Origin: JACMLD01 sp963705285
Lineage (GTDB): Bacteria; Bacteroidota; Bacteroidia; Chitinophagales; Chitinophagaceae
DNA length: 64,000 nucleotides
Assembly: GCA_963705285.1 (NCBI GenBank)
Contig: OY970066.1
Location: forward strand, 4,092,001-4,156,000
Reading direction: 5' to 3'
Shown: positions 1 to 8,364 of the stretch, piece by piece
How the letters are laid out: every line of letters begins with the position of its first letter
How positions within the stretch are numbered: the stretch's first letter is position 1
Made by a program: the position numbers and the translations under genes
The notes under the pieces: generated by a model
What the model was told of the DNA's origin: nothing
Databases searched by the model: none
Seen by the model: the letters and a program-made list of their open reading frames with translations, nothing else

Positions 1-579
1 GTTAAGTTCAACGTCAATAAAAAGAATAAGTTTCTTAACAGCAATGCCGCCTGGATATACGGCCGGCAAAACGGCAAGCAAACAAACAATGATTACACTG
101 CAAGCATAGATTTTAATGTATATAACGATAACAGTCGCTGGTACTACTGGGGGCTTGTAACCTATGAAAAAAGTTTTTCACTCAAGGTCAACAACCGGTT
201 TCAGGGTGGGGCAGGAGTAGGGTATACATTTTCGAAAGATAAAAATGCGAGTATTGTGGTAAGTGACGGGCTTTTGTACGAATACAGCAATCTCAAAATT
301 GACAGCGTCACCAATGACGAGTATAGCACCATCCGCAACTCATTGCGGTTAAAATATCATTTCGTTTTCAGCGGTATTGTTACACTGGATGGTTTACATT
401 TCTGGCAGCAATCGCTTTCCTCGGGCGATGATTATATACTCAAATCTATTTCAACGCTGTCGGTAAAACTGAGAAAATGGCTCAGTATTACCAGCGCACT
501 TAACTACAACAAAGTAAACCGCACCGGCCGGAAAAATCTGTTGTTTACCATTGGTCTGTCAGCGGATTATTATTTTTAG
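1..579 (+). CDS. DUF481 family outer-membrane protein, C-terminal part (5' end outside window)
   Basis: The frame is open from the first base of the window to a TAG at 577-579, giving 192 C-terminal residues. They alternate polar and aromatic/hydrophobic residues in short strands separated by Asn/Gly/Asp turns (for example WYYWGLVTYEKSF, then GGAGVGYTF) and end in the aromatic tail SADYYF, as expected of a transmembrane beta barrel folded by the BAM complex. This resembles the DUF481 (YdiY-like) family; its function is unknown. The GTG at 256 lies inside the barrel and is not the start. A strong bidirectional terminator follows. Barrel fold is fairly safe; the exact family is moderate. Confidence 0.75.
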   Translation, partial: VKFNVNKKNKFLNSNAAWIYGRQNGKQTNNDYTASIDFNVYNDNSRWYYWGLVTYEKSFSLKVNNRFQGGAGVGYTFSKDKNASIVVSDGLLYEYSNLKIDSVTNDEYSTIRNSLRLKYHFVFSGIVTLDGLHFWQQSLSSGDDYILKSISTLSVKLRKWLSITSALNYNKVNRTGRKNLLFTIGLSADYYF

Positions 580-615
580 GTCGGACTTCTGTTTTTCTTT
601 TGCCCGGCAAATAAA

Positions 616-659
616 AAAAGGGAAGTCTTCCTGGTTAGAAAAAGACTTCCCTTTTATTT
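616..659. terminator. Bidirectional intrinsic terminator
   Basis: A perfect 14-bp inverted repeat (616-629 with 642-655, core GGGAAGTCTT/AAGACTTCCC) encloses a 12-nt loop, with an A-run on the left and a T-run on the right. It sits between two convergent genes ending at 579 and 667 and can serve both. Confidence 0.9.
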
Positions 660-666
660 AAAATAG

Positions 667-1860
667 TTATTTAATTACCTGCTCACTGATCTTTCCGGTT
701 GTTTTATTTTTGAGGATGAGCTTTTTAGCACCGTAATGCGTCATCTCTTCTTTTACAAGGTAATGATCAGCGTCGTATTCTACCAGGTGGCTGTCTTTGC
801 CCACGCCGGTTTTGCCGCGCCATATATCCAGTTGCACAGGCTCCCATAATTTTGATTTGGCAGATTTGTAAGCCGCATCCAGAATGGCGTTTACTACGTA
901 GCCATCATAAAAAGTTTCTTTAGGTGCTGTTTTTTTTTCGATAGCGTTAAACATATCGGTAAACATATGGTTATACCCCAGGTCGTTTAACTCATCGCCC
1001 ACCGGGAATAGCCATCCCGTATTGCTTTCTGCTTTTTCGGCCACGTAATCAGCTCCTTTGCCCGTGGTAAACATTTCAAGACCGGTACGCAAAAAGTTAT
1101 TCATCCAGATAGTGCCTTCGGTACCCATTACTTCATCGCGCAGATCAAGGCCGCCGCGAAACGTCCAGCTCACTTCAAACTGACCAATGGCGCCATTCTC
1201 ATATTTTACCAGGCCAATAGCGTGGTCTTCCGCATCTATGGGTTTTACCTGGGTATCGGCCCAGCACATTACTTCAACAGGTTTAATGTCTTTTCCTATA
1301 AAACTGCGCGTTATTTCAACGCAATGACAGCCAAGATCCAATATACATCCGCCGCCTGCCTGTTCAATATCCCAAAACCAGTCGCTGTGCGGGCCAGGAT
1401 GTGTTTCCCTGGATTTTGCCCACAAGATTCTGCCGATGGCACCGTTTTTCACACTTTCCATCGACTTTAAAAATTTGGGCGTGTATACCAGGTCTTCCAG
1501 GTAGCCATTAAAGATGCCGGCTTTTTCCACCGCTTCCAGCATACGTTTTGCTTCAATGGCATTGCGACCAAGTGGTTTGGTGGTAATTACTGCTTTCTTG
1601 TGTTTGCAACAAAGCATCACTGCTTCTTCATGAATATTGTTGGGTAAAGAAATACAAACCACATCCACATCTGGGTGGGCTATGGCTTCTTCCATGGTAA
1701 TTGTCCAGTGGCTGCAATTATAATCTTCTGCAAACTTTTTAGCGCTTTCTTCGCGGCGCGAGTAGATACTTACAATCTTGTCTTTGCTTCTTTGTCCTTG
1801 TAAAGATTCTGCGTAAAACCGGCCTATAAAACCGGAACCAAGCATGGCGATTCGTTGCAT
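667..1860 (-). CDS. Gfo/Idh/MocA family oxidoreductase (cytoplasmic)
   Basis: A 397-residue NAD(P)-dependent dehydrogenase of the Gfo/Idh/MocA superfamily, which oxidises sugars, inositols or their derivatives. Residues 4-13 carry the Rossmann loop GSGFIG. TKP at 94-96 corresponds to the EKP motif, and the later DLGCHCVE segment supplies the D..xH catalytic signature. There is no leader peptide, unlike the Tat-tagged family member at 21478-22824. It lies 91 nt downstream of an MFS sugar/nucleoside-type transporter on the same strand, so uptake and oxidation of one substrate by the pair is plausible. The substrate cannot be read from sequence. Confidence 0.9.
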   Translation of the reverse strand: MQRIAMLGSGFIGRFYAESLQGQRSKDKIVSIYSRREESAKKFAEDYNCSHWTITMEEAIAHPDVDVVCISLPNNIHEEAVMLCCKHKKAVITTKPLGRNAIEAKRMLEAVEKAGIFNGYLEDLVYTPKFLKSMESVKNGAIGRILWAKSRETHPGPHSDWFWDIEQAGGGCILDLGCHCVEITRSFIGKDIKPVEVMCWADTQVKPIDAEDHAIGLVKYENGAIGQFEVSWTFRGGLDLRDEVMGTEGTIWMNNFLRTGLEMFTTGKGADYVAEKAESNTGWLFPVGDELNDLGYNHMFTDMFNAIEKKTAPKETFYDGYVVNAILDAAYKSAKSKLWEPVQLDIWRGKTGVGKDSHLVEYDADHYLVKEEMTHYGAKKLILKNKTTGKISEQVIK

Positions 1861-1951
1861 AAATAAAAGAATATCCCCAACCGCTTACGTAATCAGGGTA
1901 GTTAAAAAATATTTTTATTGTAATGATGCATCCATTGACTCAGCAGGTTTC

Positions 1952-3196
1952 TCAGGCTTCGGCAATTTCATTTTTCTCTTTAAAGAATATGATGAAGTAT
2001 ACCAGCACACCTGCCGCAATAATGGCGGGCACAAACCAGATGGATTGCCAGTTGTGTACGCCGTCTGATATTTTATATTTATCTGCAATAAAGCCGGAGA
2101 ACAAGGTGCCGATAAACATGCCAAGTCCGTAGGTGGCAAATGTAAACAACCCTTGTGCGGCATTTTTTATTTTTGCGCCCGCCTTTTTCTCGGTGTACAT
2201 ATACCCGGTTACAAAAAAGAAATCGTAGCACACCCCATGCAGTATAATACCTGCATACAGCATCCAGAGGTGTTCTCCGTTGTCGCCGTAGGCAAAAAAG
2301 ATGTACCGCAATATCCATGCGCCCATACCCAGCAAAAGCATCTTTTTTACACCAATGCGGTAAAATAAAAAGGGAATGGCCAGTATAAACAATCCTTCAG
2401 AAAACTGGCCCAGTGTCATTTTGGTGGCAGCATTCGCCACATTAAGTTCGTTTAAAAAATTATTGGCAAAACCGTAATAAAAGGAGAGTGGAATACAAAC
2501 CAAAATAGCGGCAATAAAAAATATGAAATAGGGTTTGTCTTTAAATAATACAAATGCATCTGCGCCCAGCGCTTTGGATGCACTGCTGTCACCTGTATTG
2601 GCTTTGGGTGGGGTATTGGGCAATATAAAACTTAGTAAACCCAGGGCGGCAGAGGCTGTTGCTGCAATAAGAAAAGTAGAAGAAGTTTTTTCCAGTTGGT
2701 AGGTGCCAATGATAACGCCGGCTACAATCCACCCGATGGTTCCAAAAACGCGTATCCATGGAAACTGTTTACCGGGATCGCTCATTTGTGAAAATGCCAC
2801 GCTGTTTGAGAGGGCAATGGTGGGCATATACAGTAATGAGTACAACAATATTACCCAATAAAAAGGGCCGTTATCGCCAATGGTAGTAGCCACATATAAT
2901 AATACCGCGCCCAGCAGGTGCAGTACACCCATAATTTTTTGGGCCGCAAAAAAACGGTCGGCAATCAGGCCCACAAAAAATGGTGATATCATGGTGGCAA
3001 TGGCCAGTGCACTATAGGCAGCGCCAATTTGCAGGCCGGTGGAGTGCAGGTGTTCGCTCATATAGGTGCTCATGGTTACGTACCACGCGCCCCAGATAAA
3101 ATATTCCAGCAGCATCATCAGCGCCAGTAAAATGCCGGTTTGTGGTTGCATGCTTCCCTTGCTTTCCAATTCTTTCCTTGCCATTTCTGCTGCCAT
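1952..3196 (-). CDS. MFS transporter, nucleoside:H+ symporter type
   Basis: About 12 hydrophobic segments start with LLALMMLLEYFIWGAWYVTM, a first helix typical of the NupG-like nucleoside/H+ symporter branch of the major facilitator superfamily. A second half of similar size follows a polar central loop. The product is an inner-membrane proton-coupled importer. I take the ATG at 3196 (414 residues); the ATG at 3151 (MQPQTG..., 399 residues) is also possible, and a farther upstream ATG at 3256 would run into the divergent promoter region of pcm. It probably forms a unit with the oxidoreductase downstream. Substrate (nucleoside, sugar or other) is unresolved. Confidence 0.85.
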   Translation of the reverse strand: MAAEMARKELESKGSMQPQTGILLALMMLLEYFIWGAWYVTMSTYMSEHLHSTGLQIGAAYSALAIATMISPFFVGLIADRFFAAQKIMGVLHLLGAVLLYVATTIGDNGPFYWVILLYSLLYMPTIALSNSVAFSQMSDPGKQFPWIRVFGTIGWIVAGVIIGTYQLEKTSSTFLIAATASAALGLLSFILPNTPPKANTGDSSASKALGADAFVLFKDKPYFIFFIAAILVCIPLSFYYGFANNFLNELNVANAATKMTLGQFSEGLFILAIPFLFYRIGVKKMLLLGMGAWILRYIFFAYGDNGEHLWMLYAGIILHGVCYDFFFVTGYMYTEKKAGAKIKNAAQGLFTFATYGLGMFIGTLFSGFIADKYKISDGVHNWQSIWFVPAIIAAGVLVYFIIFFKEKNEIAEA

Positions 3197-3354
3197 ATAG
3201 ATGTTTATTTTTTGAAGGTAATGATAACTCGCAAAAATTACGAAAGAAAATTGCAACAGTTGTTGTTATTCGGCATTCATATATACGTGCTATTGCAGCA
3301 AAAACATTTTATATTAGCCCGGTTTTGTATAAAGCTGTTATCTTGCAATCTGCT

Positions 3355-4017
3355 ATGAGAATATACGACGATACCTACCGGCACAAAGGCCTCAGAAAAA
3401 AATTAGTGGATGTGGTAAGGGAAAAAGGCATCAACGATGAGCGGGTGCTGGACGCCATTGCCGCCATACCACGTCATTTTTTTTTAGATTCTGCTTTTGA
3501 TGAAGTGGCCTACGAAGACAGGGCTTTTCCCATAGCTGCCAAACAAACCATTTCGCAACCTTATACAGTGGCCTATCAAACGCAATTGCTCGAAGTAAAA
3601 CCTTTTGAAAAGATATTGGAGATTGGCACCGGAAGCGCTTACCAAAGCAGCGTACTGGCCGAAATGAAAGCCCAGGTGTATACCATTGAAAGGCAAAAAG
3701 AACTGTTTGACGATAACAAGAAATTCAATTTCATCAGAAAGTATAACAATATCAAGTTCTTTTATGGCGATGGCTATGAAGGCCTGCCCACTTTTGCACC
3801 ATTCGACAAGGTATTGATTACCGCCGCTGCCCCTGTTATTCCACCCAAACTAATTGCCCAATTAAAAACCGGTGGTAAAATGGTGATACCGCTGGGCGAA
3901 TCTAAAGACGGTGTGCAAAAAATGATGCGCCTTACCAAACAGGCAGATGGTTCAGCTACGGAAGAAGCTTTCGCCAATTTTTCTTTTGTACCGATGAAGG
4001 AGGGGAAGGAGAGGTAG
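3355..4017 (+). CDS. pcm: Protein-L-isoaspartate O-methyltransferase
   Basis: A 220-residue SAM-dependent methyltransferase that repairs isoaspartyl residues in damaged proteins in the cytoplasm. The SAM-binding loop LEIGTGSAYQSSVLA lies near residue 83, preceded by the family hallmark region PRHFF...AYEDRAFPI...QTISQPYTVA and followed by GDGYEGLP and ITAAAPVIPPKL. The frame is open well upstream (to 3142), but the ATG at 3355 gives the family N-terminus (MRIYDDTYRHKGLRKKLV) and normal length. Its stop codon TAG begins an array of 7-8-nt units. Confidence 0.95.
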   Translation: MRIYDDTYRHKGLRKKLVDVVREKGINDERVLDAIAAIPRHFFLDSAFDEVAYEDRAFPIAAKQTISQPYTVAYQTQLLEVKPFEKILEIGTGSAYQSSVLAEMKAQVYTIERQKELFDDNKKFNFIRKYNNIKFFYGDGYEGLPTFAPFDKVLITAAAPVIPPKLIAQLKTGGKMVIPLGESKDGVQKMMRLTKQADGSATEEAFANFSFVPMKEGKER

Positions 4018-4164
4018 TTTATAGTTTTTAGTTCTTGGTTCCTGAGTTCCTGAGTTCCTGAGTTCCTGAGTTTCTGAGTTCCAAAGTTCGGAAGTTCCGA
4101 AGTTCGGAAGTTCCGGAGTTCGGGTACCTCACTCATAACTCTTAATTCTTAACTCTTAACTCTT
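4015..4164. repeat. Converging stop-anchored 7/8-nt arrays between pcm and kynU
   Basis: Plus strand: from the TAG of pcm run 7-nt TAGTTTT-like units, then TGAGTTCC units, then TTCGGAAG-like 8-mers to about 4120. Minus strand: from the end of the convergent gene run TAAGAGT-like 7-mers (4128-4164); the last four codons of that gene already lie within the array. No hairpin with a T-run is present. Confidence 0.85.
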
Positions 4165-5418
4165 AACTCTCTTCACTATTTCATAAAACGTAAACACCTC
4201 TTTAAACGTATTGAACAAAGGCGCGGGGGCAACACGTATAACGCCGGGCTCACGATAATCTACAATGATGCCTTTGCTAGTTAATGCCTGATGAATGGCT
4301 TTTCCATTTTTTTTGAAGTACAAGCTCAGCTGCGCACCGCGTTGAAGCGGATCGGCCGGTGTAATTACTTCAAACTGCACGTTGGTGAGTTGGTGCAGCA
4401 GGTATTCAAGATAACCAGTCAGCAGGATGCTTTTTTTGCGGAGACGTTTGATGCCTGCTTTTTCAAACATCTCTAACGACGCTTTTAACGCCACCATATT
4501 AAATACCTGTGCTGTGCTTAACTGCCAGCCATCCACACCGGGCTTAGGTACAAAACCTTTTTTCATTTGGAACCGCGTGCTTTCCGCATTGCCCCACCAG
4601 CCACCCAGCCTTCGAGCTTGTTTGTTGCCAGCGTGCCGCGCATTGATGTACACACCGCTCACAGCCCCCGGGCCCGCATTTAGGTATTTATAAGAACACC
4701 ACACTGCAAAATCAACATCCCACTTATGTAATTCCATTGGTACATTGCCGGCTACATGGGCCAAATCAAAACCGGCAATAGCACCTGCGCTGTGGGCTGC
4801 TGCTGTAATGGCGGGCAAGTCATACAATTGTCCGGTATAATAATTAATGCCTCCCAATAATACCAGGCAGAGTTTTTCTTTGTTGGCTGTTATGGTTTGC
4901 ACAATGTCTTCGGTGCGCAACGTTTTTTCGCCTTTTCTGGGTGCCACCTCAATAATGGCTGTTGCAGGATCGTAGCCATAAAACTTTACCTGTGTTTCCA
5001 CGGCGTACTGATCACTGGGAAAAGCACCTGCTTCCATAATGATGGTATAACGCTCACTGGTTGGTTTGTAAAACGACAAGAGTAACAAATGAAGGTTTAC
5101 GGTAAGTGTATTCATTACAGTTACCTCATCGCGGCGGCAGCCCATCATTGCAGTGAGCGCGCTTTTACAATTTTCATGGTAATACAACCATGGGTTTTTA
5201 GCACTGAAATAGCCGCCGATGGCCAGGTTCTTCCAGTCTTTCAGCTCTTGCCGTATAGCTTTGGCGGTGTTTTTCGGCTGCAACCCCAGCGAATTGCCGC
5301 AGAAATAAATTGCCTTTCGGCCTTTGTGTTGCGGAAAATAAAACTGTTTCCTGAACTTTCTAAGTGGATCCTGATCGTCCATTTTTTCAGCAAATGCCCG
5401 CGATGCTTGAAAACGCAT
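4156..5418 (-). CDS. kynU: Kynureninase
   Basis: A 420-residue PLP enzyme of the class V aminotransferase fold that cleaves kynurenine (or 3-hydroxykynurenine) to anthranilate (or 3-hydroxyanthranilate) and alanine in tryptophan catabolism. The motif FCGNSLGLQPK near residue 40, DLAHVAGN in the middle and the PLP lysine K244 in WCSYKYLNAGPG are all present; length is normal. It lies 22 nt downstream of the CtlX gene on the same strand and is probably cotranscribed with it. The last residues (KRVKS) are encoded inside a 7-nt TAAGAGT array. No tryptophan dioxygenase or formamidase gene is in the window. Confidence 0.95.
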   Translation of the reverse strand: MRFQASRAFAEKMDDQDPLRKFRKQFYFPQHKGRKAIYFCGNSLGLQPKNTAKAIRQELKDWKNLAIGGYFSAKNPWLYYHENCKSALTAMMGCRRDEVTVMNTLTVNLHLLLLSFYKPTSERYTIIMEAGAFPSDQYAVETQVKFYGYDPATAIIEVAPRKGEKTLRTEDIVQTITANKEKLCLVLLGGINYYTGQLYDLPAITAAAHSAGAIAGFDLAHVAGNVPMELHKWDVDFAVWCSYKYLNAGPGAVSGVYINARHAGNKQARRLGGWWGNAESTRFQMKKGFVPKPGVDGWQLSTAQVFNMVALKASLEMFEKAGIKRLRKKSILLTGYLEYLLHQLTNVQFEVITPADPLQRGAQLSLYFKKNGKAIHQALTSKGIIVDYREPGVIRVAPAPLFNTFKEVFTFYEIVKRVKS

Positions 5419-5440
5419 ATGGTATGAATTTGATGGCCGG

Positions 5441-6364
5441 TTATTGTAAAGGCAAATGTACTTCTGCCATCATACACCTGGCACTGCCTCCGCCATTGGT
5501 TTCTATGGTGGTAAGCGGCGAGTGAATGATGTTGTTATAGCTGTTGAGCTTTTCAACTTGTTCTTTTGAGAGCGATGCATACGCCTGCGACAACATAACC
5601 AGTAACCGCTCACCTTTGTTGTTGCGCACCTGCAGCATATTACCCGCAAAATGGTTCATCTGTGCATACGTAATGGCAATAATTTCTTTGCCCGTTTGCT
5701 GAATGGTAGCGATCACCTGTTCTTTTTCGTGTTGCGCAGCAATGGCATCCAGGCAGATGACCACATACTTGTCTGCCACGCACATCATAACATTGGTATG
5801 ATAAATGGGCTGCCCGGTTTGATCAACCGCATCAAATACCTCGGCAATATATCCCATTTTCTCACAAAACGCCGTGAGCACAAAATAGTCGGTGCGGGCC
5901 GACAAACAGGCATAGGCAATTTTATTTTCCCTGTCTAGTACCATACTACCAGTACCTTCCAGAAAAACGTTATCGTTTTCATTGGCGGTTAGATCAAACG
6001 TGTTGACGATCTTAAATTTTTTATCGATTGCCTGCAACACGCCGGGCTTTCTTTCATGCCGCCGGTTTTGCGCATACATGGGGTATAATACAATGGTGCC
6101 ATCAGCATGAAATGAGATCCAGTTATTGGGAAATATAGAATCGGGTGTATGCGGTTCAGGCGTATCGTTTACAACAGTTACATCAATACCATTATTGGTC
6201 AGTACCTCCACAAAGTCATTAAACTCCTTTGCTGCCTTTTCCTGTGGTGCCGCTCCGTTGCCCGGTGTTTGAAAAGCATTGTTGACAGCGGTTTCTGCAT
6301 TGAATGCAAAATTCACCGGTCGTATCATCAGCAGGTGGCTGGTGGTTTGTTTATCTTGCATCAT
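5441..6364 (-). CDS. ctlX: Citrulline utilization hydrolase CtlX (amidinotransferase family)
   Basis: A 307-residue member of the guanidine-modifying (arginine deiminase-like) superfamily. Motifs are MIRPVNFAFN near the start, then DSIFPNNWISFH near residue 75, EGTGSMVLDR, and the C-terminal GGGSARCMMAEVHLP with the presumed nucleophile C297. This arrangement matches the CtlX family (established knowledge), proposed to hydrolyse citrulline to ornithine. Its neighbours are arginine deiminase upstream and kynureninase 22 nt downstream, so it fits arginine/citrulline catabolism without ornithine carbamoyltransferase. An alternative is a dimethylarginine-hydrolase-like activity. Family is confident, substrate moderate. 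Confidence 0.82.
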   Translation of the reverse strand: MMQDKQTTSHLLMIRPVNFAFNAETAVNNAFQTPGNGAAPQEKAAKEFNDFVEVLTNNGIDVTVVNDTPEPHTPDSIFPNNWISFHADGTIVLYPMYAQNRRHERKPGVLQAIDKKFKIVNTFDLTANENDNVFLEGTGSMVLDRENKIAYACLSARTDYFVLTAFCEKMGYIAEVFDAVDQTGQPIYHTNVMMCVADKYVVICLDAIAAQHEKEQVIATIQQTGKEIIAITYAQMNHFAGNMLQVRNNKGERLLVMLSQAYASLSKEQVEKLNSYNNIIHSPLTTIETNGGGSARCMMAEVHLPLQ

Positions 6365-6370
6365 GCTGTA

Positions 6371-6432
6371 ATTGTTGAGTGTTGAGTGCTGTGTGTTGAG
6401 TGTGTGTTGAGTGTTGTGTGTTGAGGGTTGTG
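6371..6432 (+). repeat. TTGAGTGT-type short tandem array upstream of ctlX
   Basis: About seven imperfect units of TTGAGTG/TGTGTTGAG immediately precede the ctlX start. It forms the left, oppositely oriented partner of the TTTACACA/TTAGCACA array at 6633-6682 in the same gap. Confidence 0.75.
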
Positions 6433-6489
6433 TTCATTTTTCACGCGTTAGGCGGCTATGTGCATTCATTAAACACATTTACCAGTTTG

Positions 6490-6688
6490 ATTTTTTTATC
6501 GGGCGGGGGCAAGCCCAGCCCTTACATACGCATCAGCCGCTACACTTGTCGTAATCCTTTTTTCATCATCACAATCCTGGAAATCTGCGTTCCATCAATC
6601 CGCGTTGGCGCACCTGCCTGCCGGCAGGCAGGTTTACACATTTACACATTTACACATTAGCACATTAGCACATTAGCACATTATTCTA
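6490..6688. repeat. Composite dispersed repeat, family A copy 1, with terminal array
   Basis: Modules in order: a G/C block with inverted GGGC/GCCC (6501-6521); a module containing AAATCTGCGTTC and ATCAATCCGCG (6564-6607); a perfect 22-bp palindrome (6612-6633, half-site ACCTGCCTGCC); then 8-nt TTTACACA and TTAGCACA units reaching the stop codon of the next gene. Read on the minus strand the array is TAG, then TAATGTGC units. The same module order recurs at 24100-24391 and, inverted, at 37468-37690. Confidence 0.8.
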
Positions 6689-8131
6689 CAGTTCATCACG
6701 CAACAGCGGCATGCTCATGCAATGAAACCCACCCCGTGCACGAGAAAGTTCTGCAGAGGGCATAAGGATGAGGGTATCTTTTATTCTACCGGCATCTGTT
6801 TCGCCTGTTTCCAGCTTTTCAATCAGTTCGTGTACATGTATTACCGCAAAACCATTTTCTTTAAACGCATCCACGGTACGGTCGTTACGGTCGTACCCCA
6901 GTACCACGCCTTCTTTTAACGCCAGCAGGTTGCACGAATCTGTCCATTGTTCCCTGGCATCAAACGGAAACTCATTGTTGCCGGAATAGATAAACCTTAC
7001 TTTTTCTTCGCAATTCAGGTCATTCTCGCTGACGTCGCGGAGCAGGTCTTCCAGGTTATCAAAATACCGCGGATTCTCCAGGTCTTTCTTTTTAAACTGG
7101 ATGATGGTTAGTTTCTCATCTTTCCTTTTTTCCTCCAGCACACGTTGTACCGGGTCTGCGTCTTCCATTTTCATAGATTTCTTTGAGAAATTGCCCAGCA
7201 TTACCCATACATTTCTTTTTACCTGCGTGAATATGGTGTCAATGTGCATGTAATCGCGCTTCTTCGGAATTTTTACAATGGTAATTTTTTTGACTACATT
7301 TTTCTCGAACAGGCTTTTGAGTGCCTGGTGCGCAGCTTCCATAGTGGTTCGTTCACTAACGCCAATGAGCAGGTGATCTTTCGTCACCACCATTACATCG
7401 CCGCCTTCCAGCGTTACTTTGTGGTCATCGCCTTCTTTGGGCAGCAGAAAATGATGAAAAGTATCCGGTATTTCAATTACATTATCGTGATAGTCTTTGA
7501 ACAACGGGTGATTAAAGAAAATGTATTTTGCCAGCAAGGCTTCGCGCGTGCGCGCTTTTTTGGCGGGTTTATTAAGAAGTACATAATTATTGATGACGAT
7601 ACCAATATCGCGCGTAAAGATGAAATTGGGGATAGGCGCAAAGATCATACGATCGTTGCCGAGTGTGCCGCTGATAAAAGTTTTGGCCAGTTGTACGGGG
7701 CTTACTTCCTGCAGTTCCTGCTGCATGGCGTAGGAACAGCCTTCAATGGCGCAAACCGATGCTATCAGCTTTAATTTTATCTCGTGTTTGGTCAGCAATT
7801 CAGCCAGCAGCCATTGCAGTTCTATCACTTTATCTGACCGGAAGAATTTTTCATTATCGGGTTTATAAAAGCTGCGTTTGCTTCTGGGGCCATCTATTTC
7901 TTTCAGCTTGCCCTGTATTTTTTCGGGATCAAGAAAATAGAGGAGTATTTTGGTATAAAAATCATACTCTTTTTTGCGAATGGTATCAAGGTGTACAATG
8001 TCTTCAAATAACCAGTCCTGCGCTTTAGAGGGTACCACTTTACCAAGGCCGCTATCGGGACTGTGCACCAGCAACCGCCGCAAACGGCCTATCTCTGAAC
8101 TTACCTGTAACTGATCTGTATGTTTGGCCAT
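6686..8131 (-). CDS. arcA: Arginine deiminase
   Basis: A 481-residue enzyme converting arginine to citrulline and ammonia. ADI signatures are present: SEIGRLRRLLVHSPD at the N-terminus, FTRDIGIVI, EGGDVMVV, MHIDTIFT with the catalytic histidine, and the C-terminal GGFHCMSMPL with nucleophile C471. It is somewhat longer than classic ADIs (about 410) and may belong to the Bacteroidota subgroup. No arcB or arcC is nearby; the next same-strand genes are ctlX and kynU, across a 321-nt repeat-filled gap. A perfect palindrome lies just upstream of the start and may be an operator. Gene symbol by homology. Confidence 0.85.
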   Translation of the reverse strand: MAKHTDQLQVSSEIGRLRRLLVHSPDSGLGKVVPSKAQDWLFEDIVHLDTIRKKEYDFYTKILLYFLDPEKIQGKLKEIDGPRSKRSFYKPDNEKFFRSDKVIELQWLLAELLTKHEIKLKLIASVCAIEGCSYAMQQELQEVSPVQLAKTFISGTLGNDRMIFAPIPNFIFTRDIGIVINNYVLLNKPAKKARTREALLAKYIFFNHPLFKDYHDNVIEIPDTFHHFLLPKEGDDHKVTLEGGDVMVVTKDHLLIGVSERTTMEAAHQALKSLFEKNVVKKITIVKIPKKRDYMHIDTIFTQVKRNVWVMLGNFSKKSMKMEDADPVQRVLEEKRKDEKLTIIQFKKKDLENPRYFDNLEDLLRDVSENDLNCEEKVRFIYSGNNEFPFDAREQWTDSCNLLALKEGVVLGYDRNDRTVDAFKENGFAVIHVHELIEKLETGETDAGRIKDTLILMPSAELSRARGGFHCMSMPLLRDEL

Positions 8132-8154
8132 GAGAGTAATCGTTCAAAAAGTTA

Positions 8155-8176
8155 ATAAAAGCAATATTGCTTTTAT
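8155..8176. promoter_or_regulatory. Perfect 22-bp palindrome upstream of arginine deiminase
   Basis: The half-site ATAAAAGCAAT is followed directly by its exact reverse complement, 24 nt before the arginine deiminase ATG. The A/T-rich symmetric form and position suggest an operator for a dimeric regulator (Lrp/AsnC- or ArgR-like). It has no T-run suited to a terminator. Function is inferred. Confidence 0.5.
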
Positions 8177-8290
8177 ACATGCGGGCAATAACCAATGGGT
8201 TTACTAATCCGGAATGTAAAAATTGGCCGGGAGTGTTTGCGCGGCAAAGCTGAAGATGAAACCTGCTGTATAAAACGGAAACTTCATAAA

Positions 8291-8325
8291 TAAAAAATCC
8301 CCGTAAAGGTAAGACTTTACGGGGA
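8291..8325 (-). terminator. Intrinsic terminator of the universal stress protein gene
   Basis: An 11-bp stem (8298-8308 TCCCCGTAAAG with 8315-8325) and 6-nt loop are followed, in the minus direction, by a T-run (A-run 8292-8297). It lies 40 nt past the usp stop. Confidence 0.9.
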
Positions 8326-8364
8326 CAGTAATATGTTGCACTGCGTGGCAGTAACTGCACGGTG

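Noticed and set aside
3774..4136. Minus-strand ORF rich in SELPN/FGTQ/ELRN
   Set aside because: By-product of the array and of the antisense strand of pcm.
6501..6521. Intrinsic terminator for arcA or ctlX
   Set aside because: The GGGC/GCCC inverted repeat has no T-run in either direction and belongs to the dispersed family A module.
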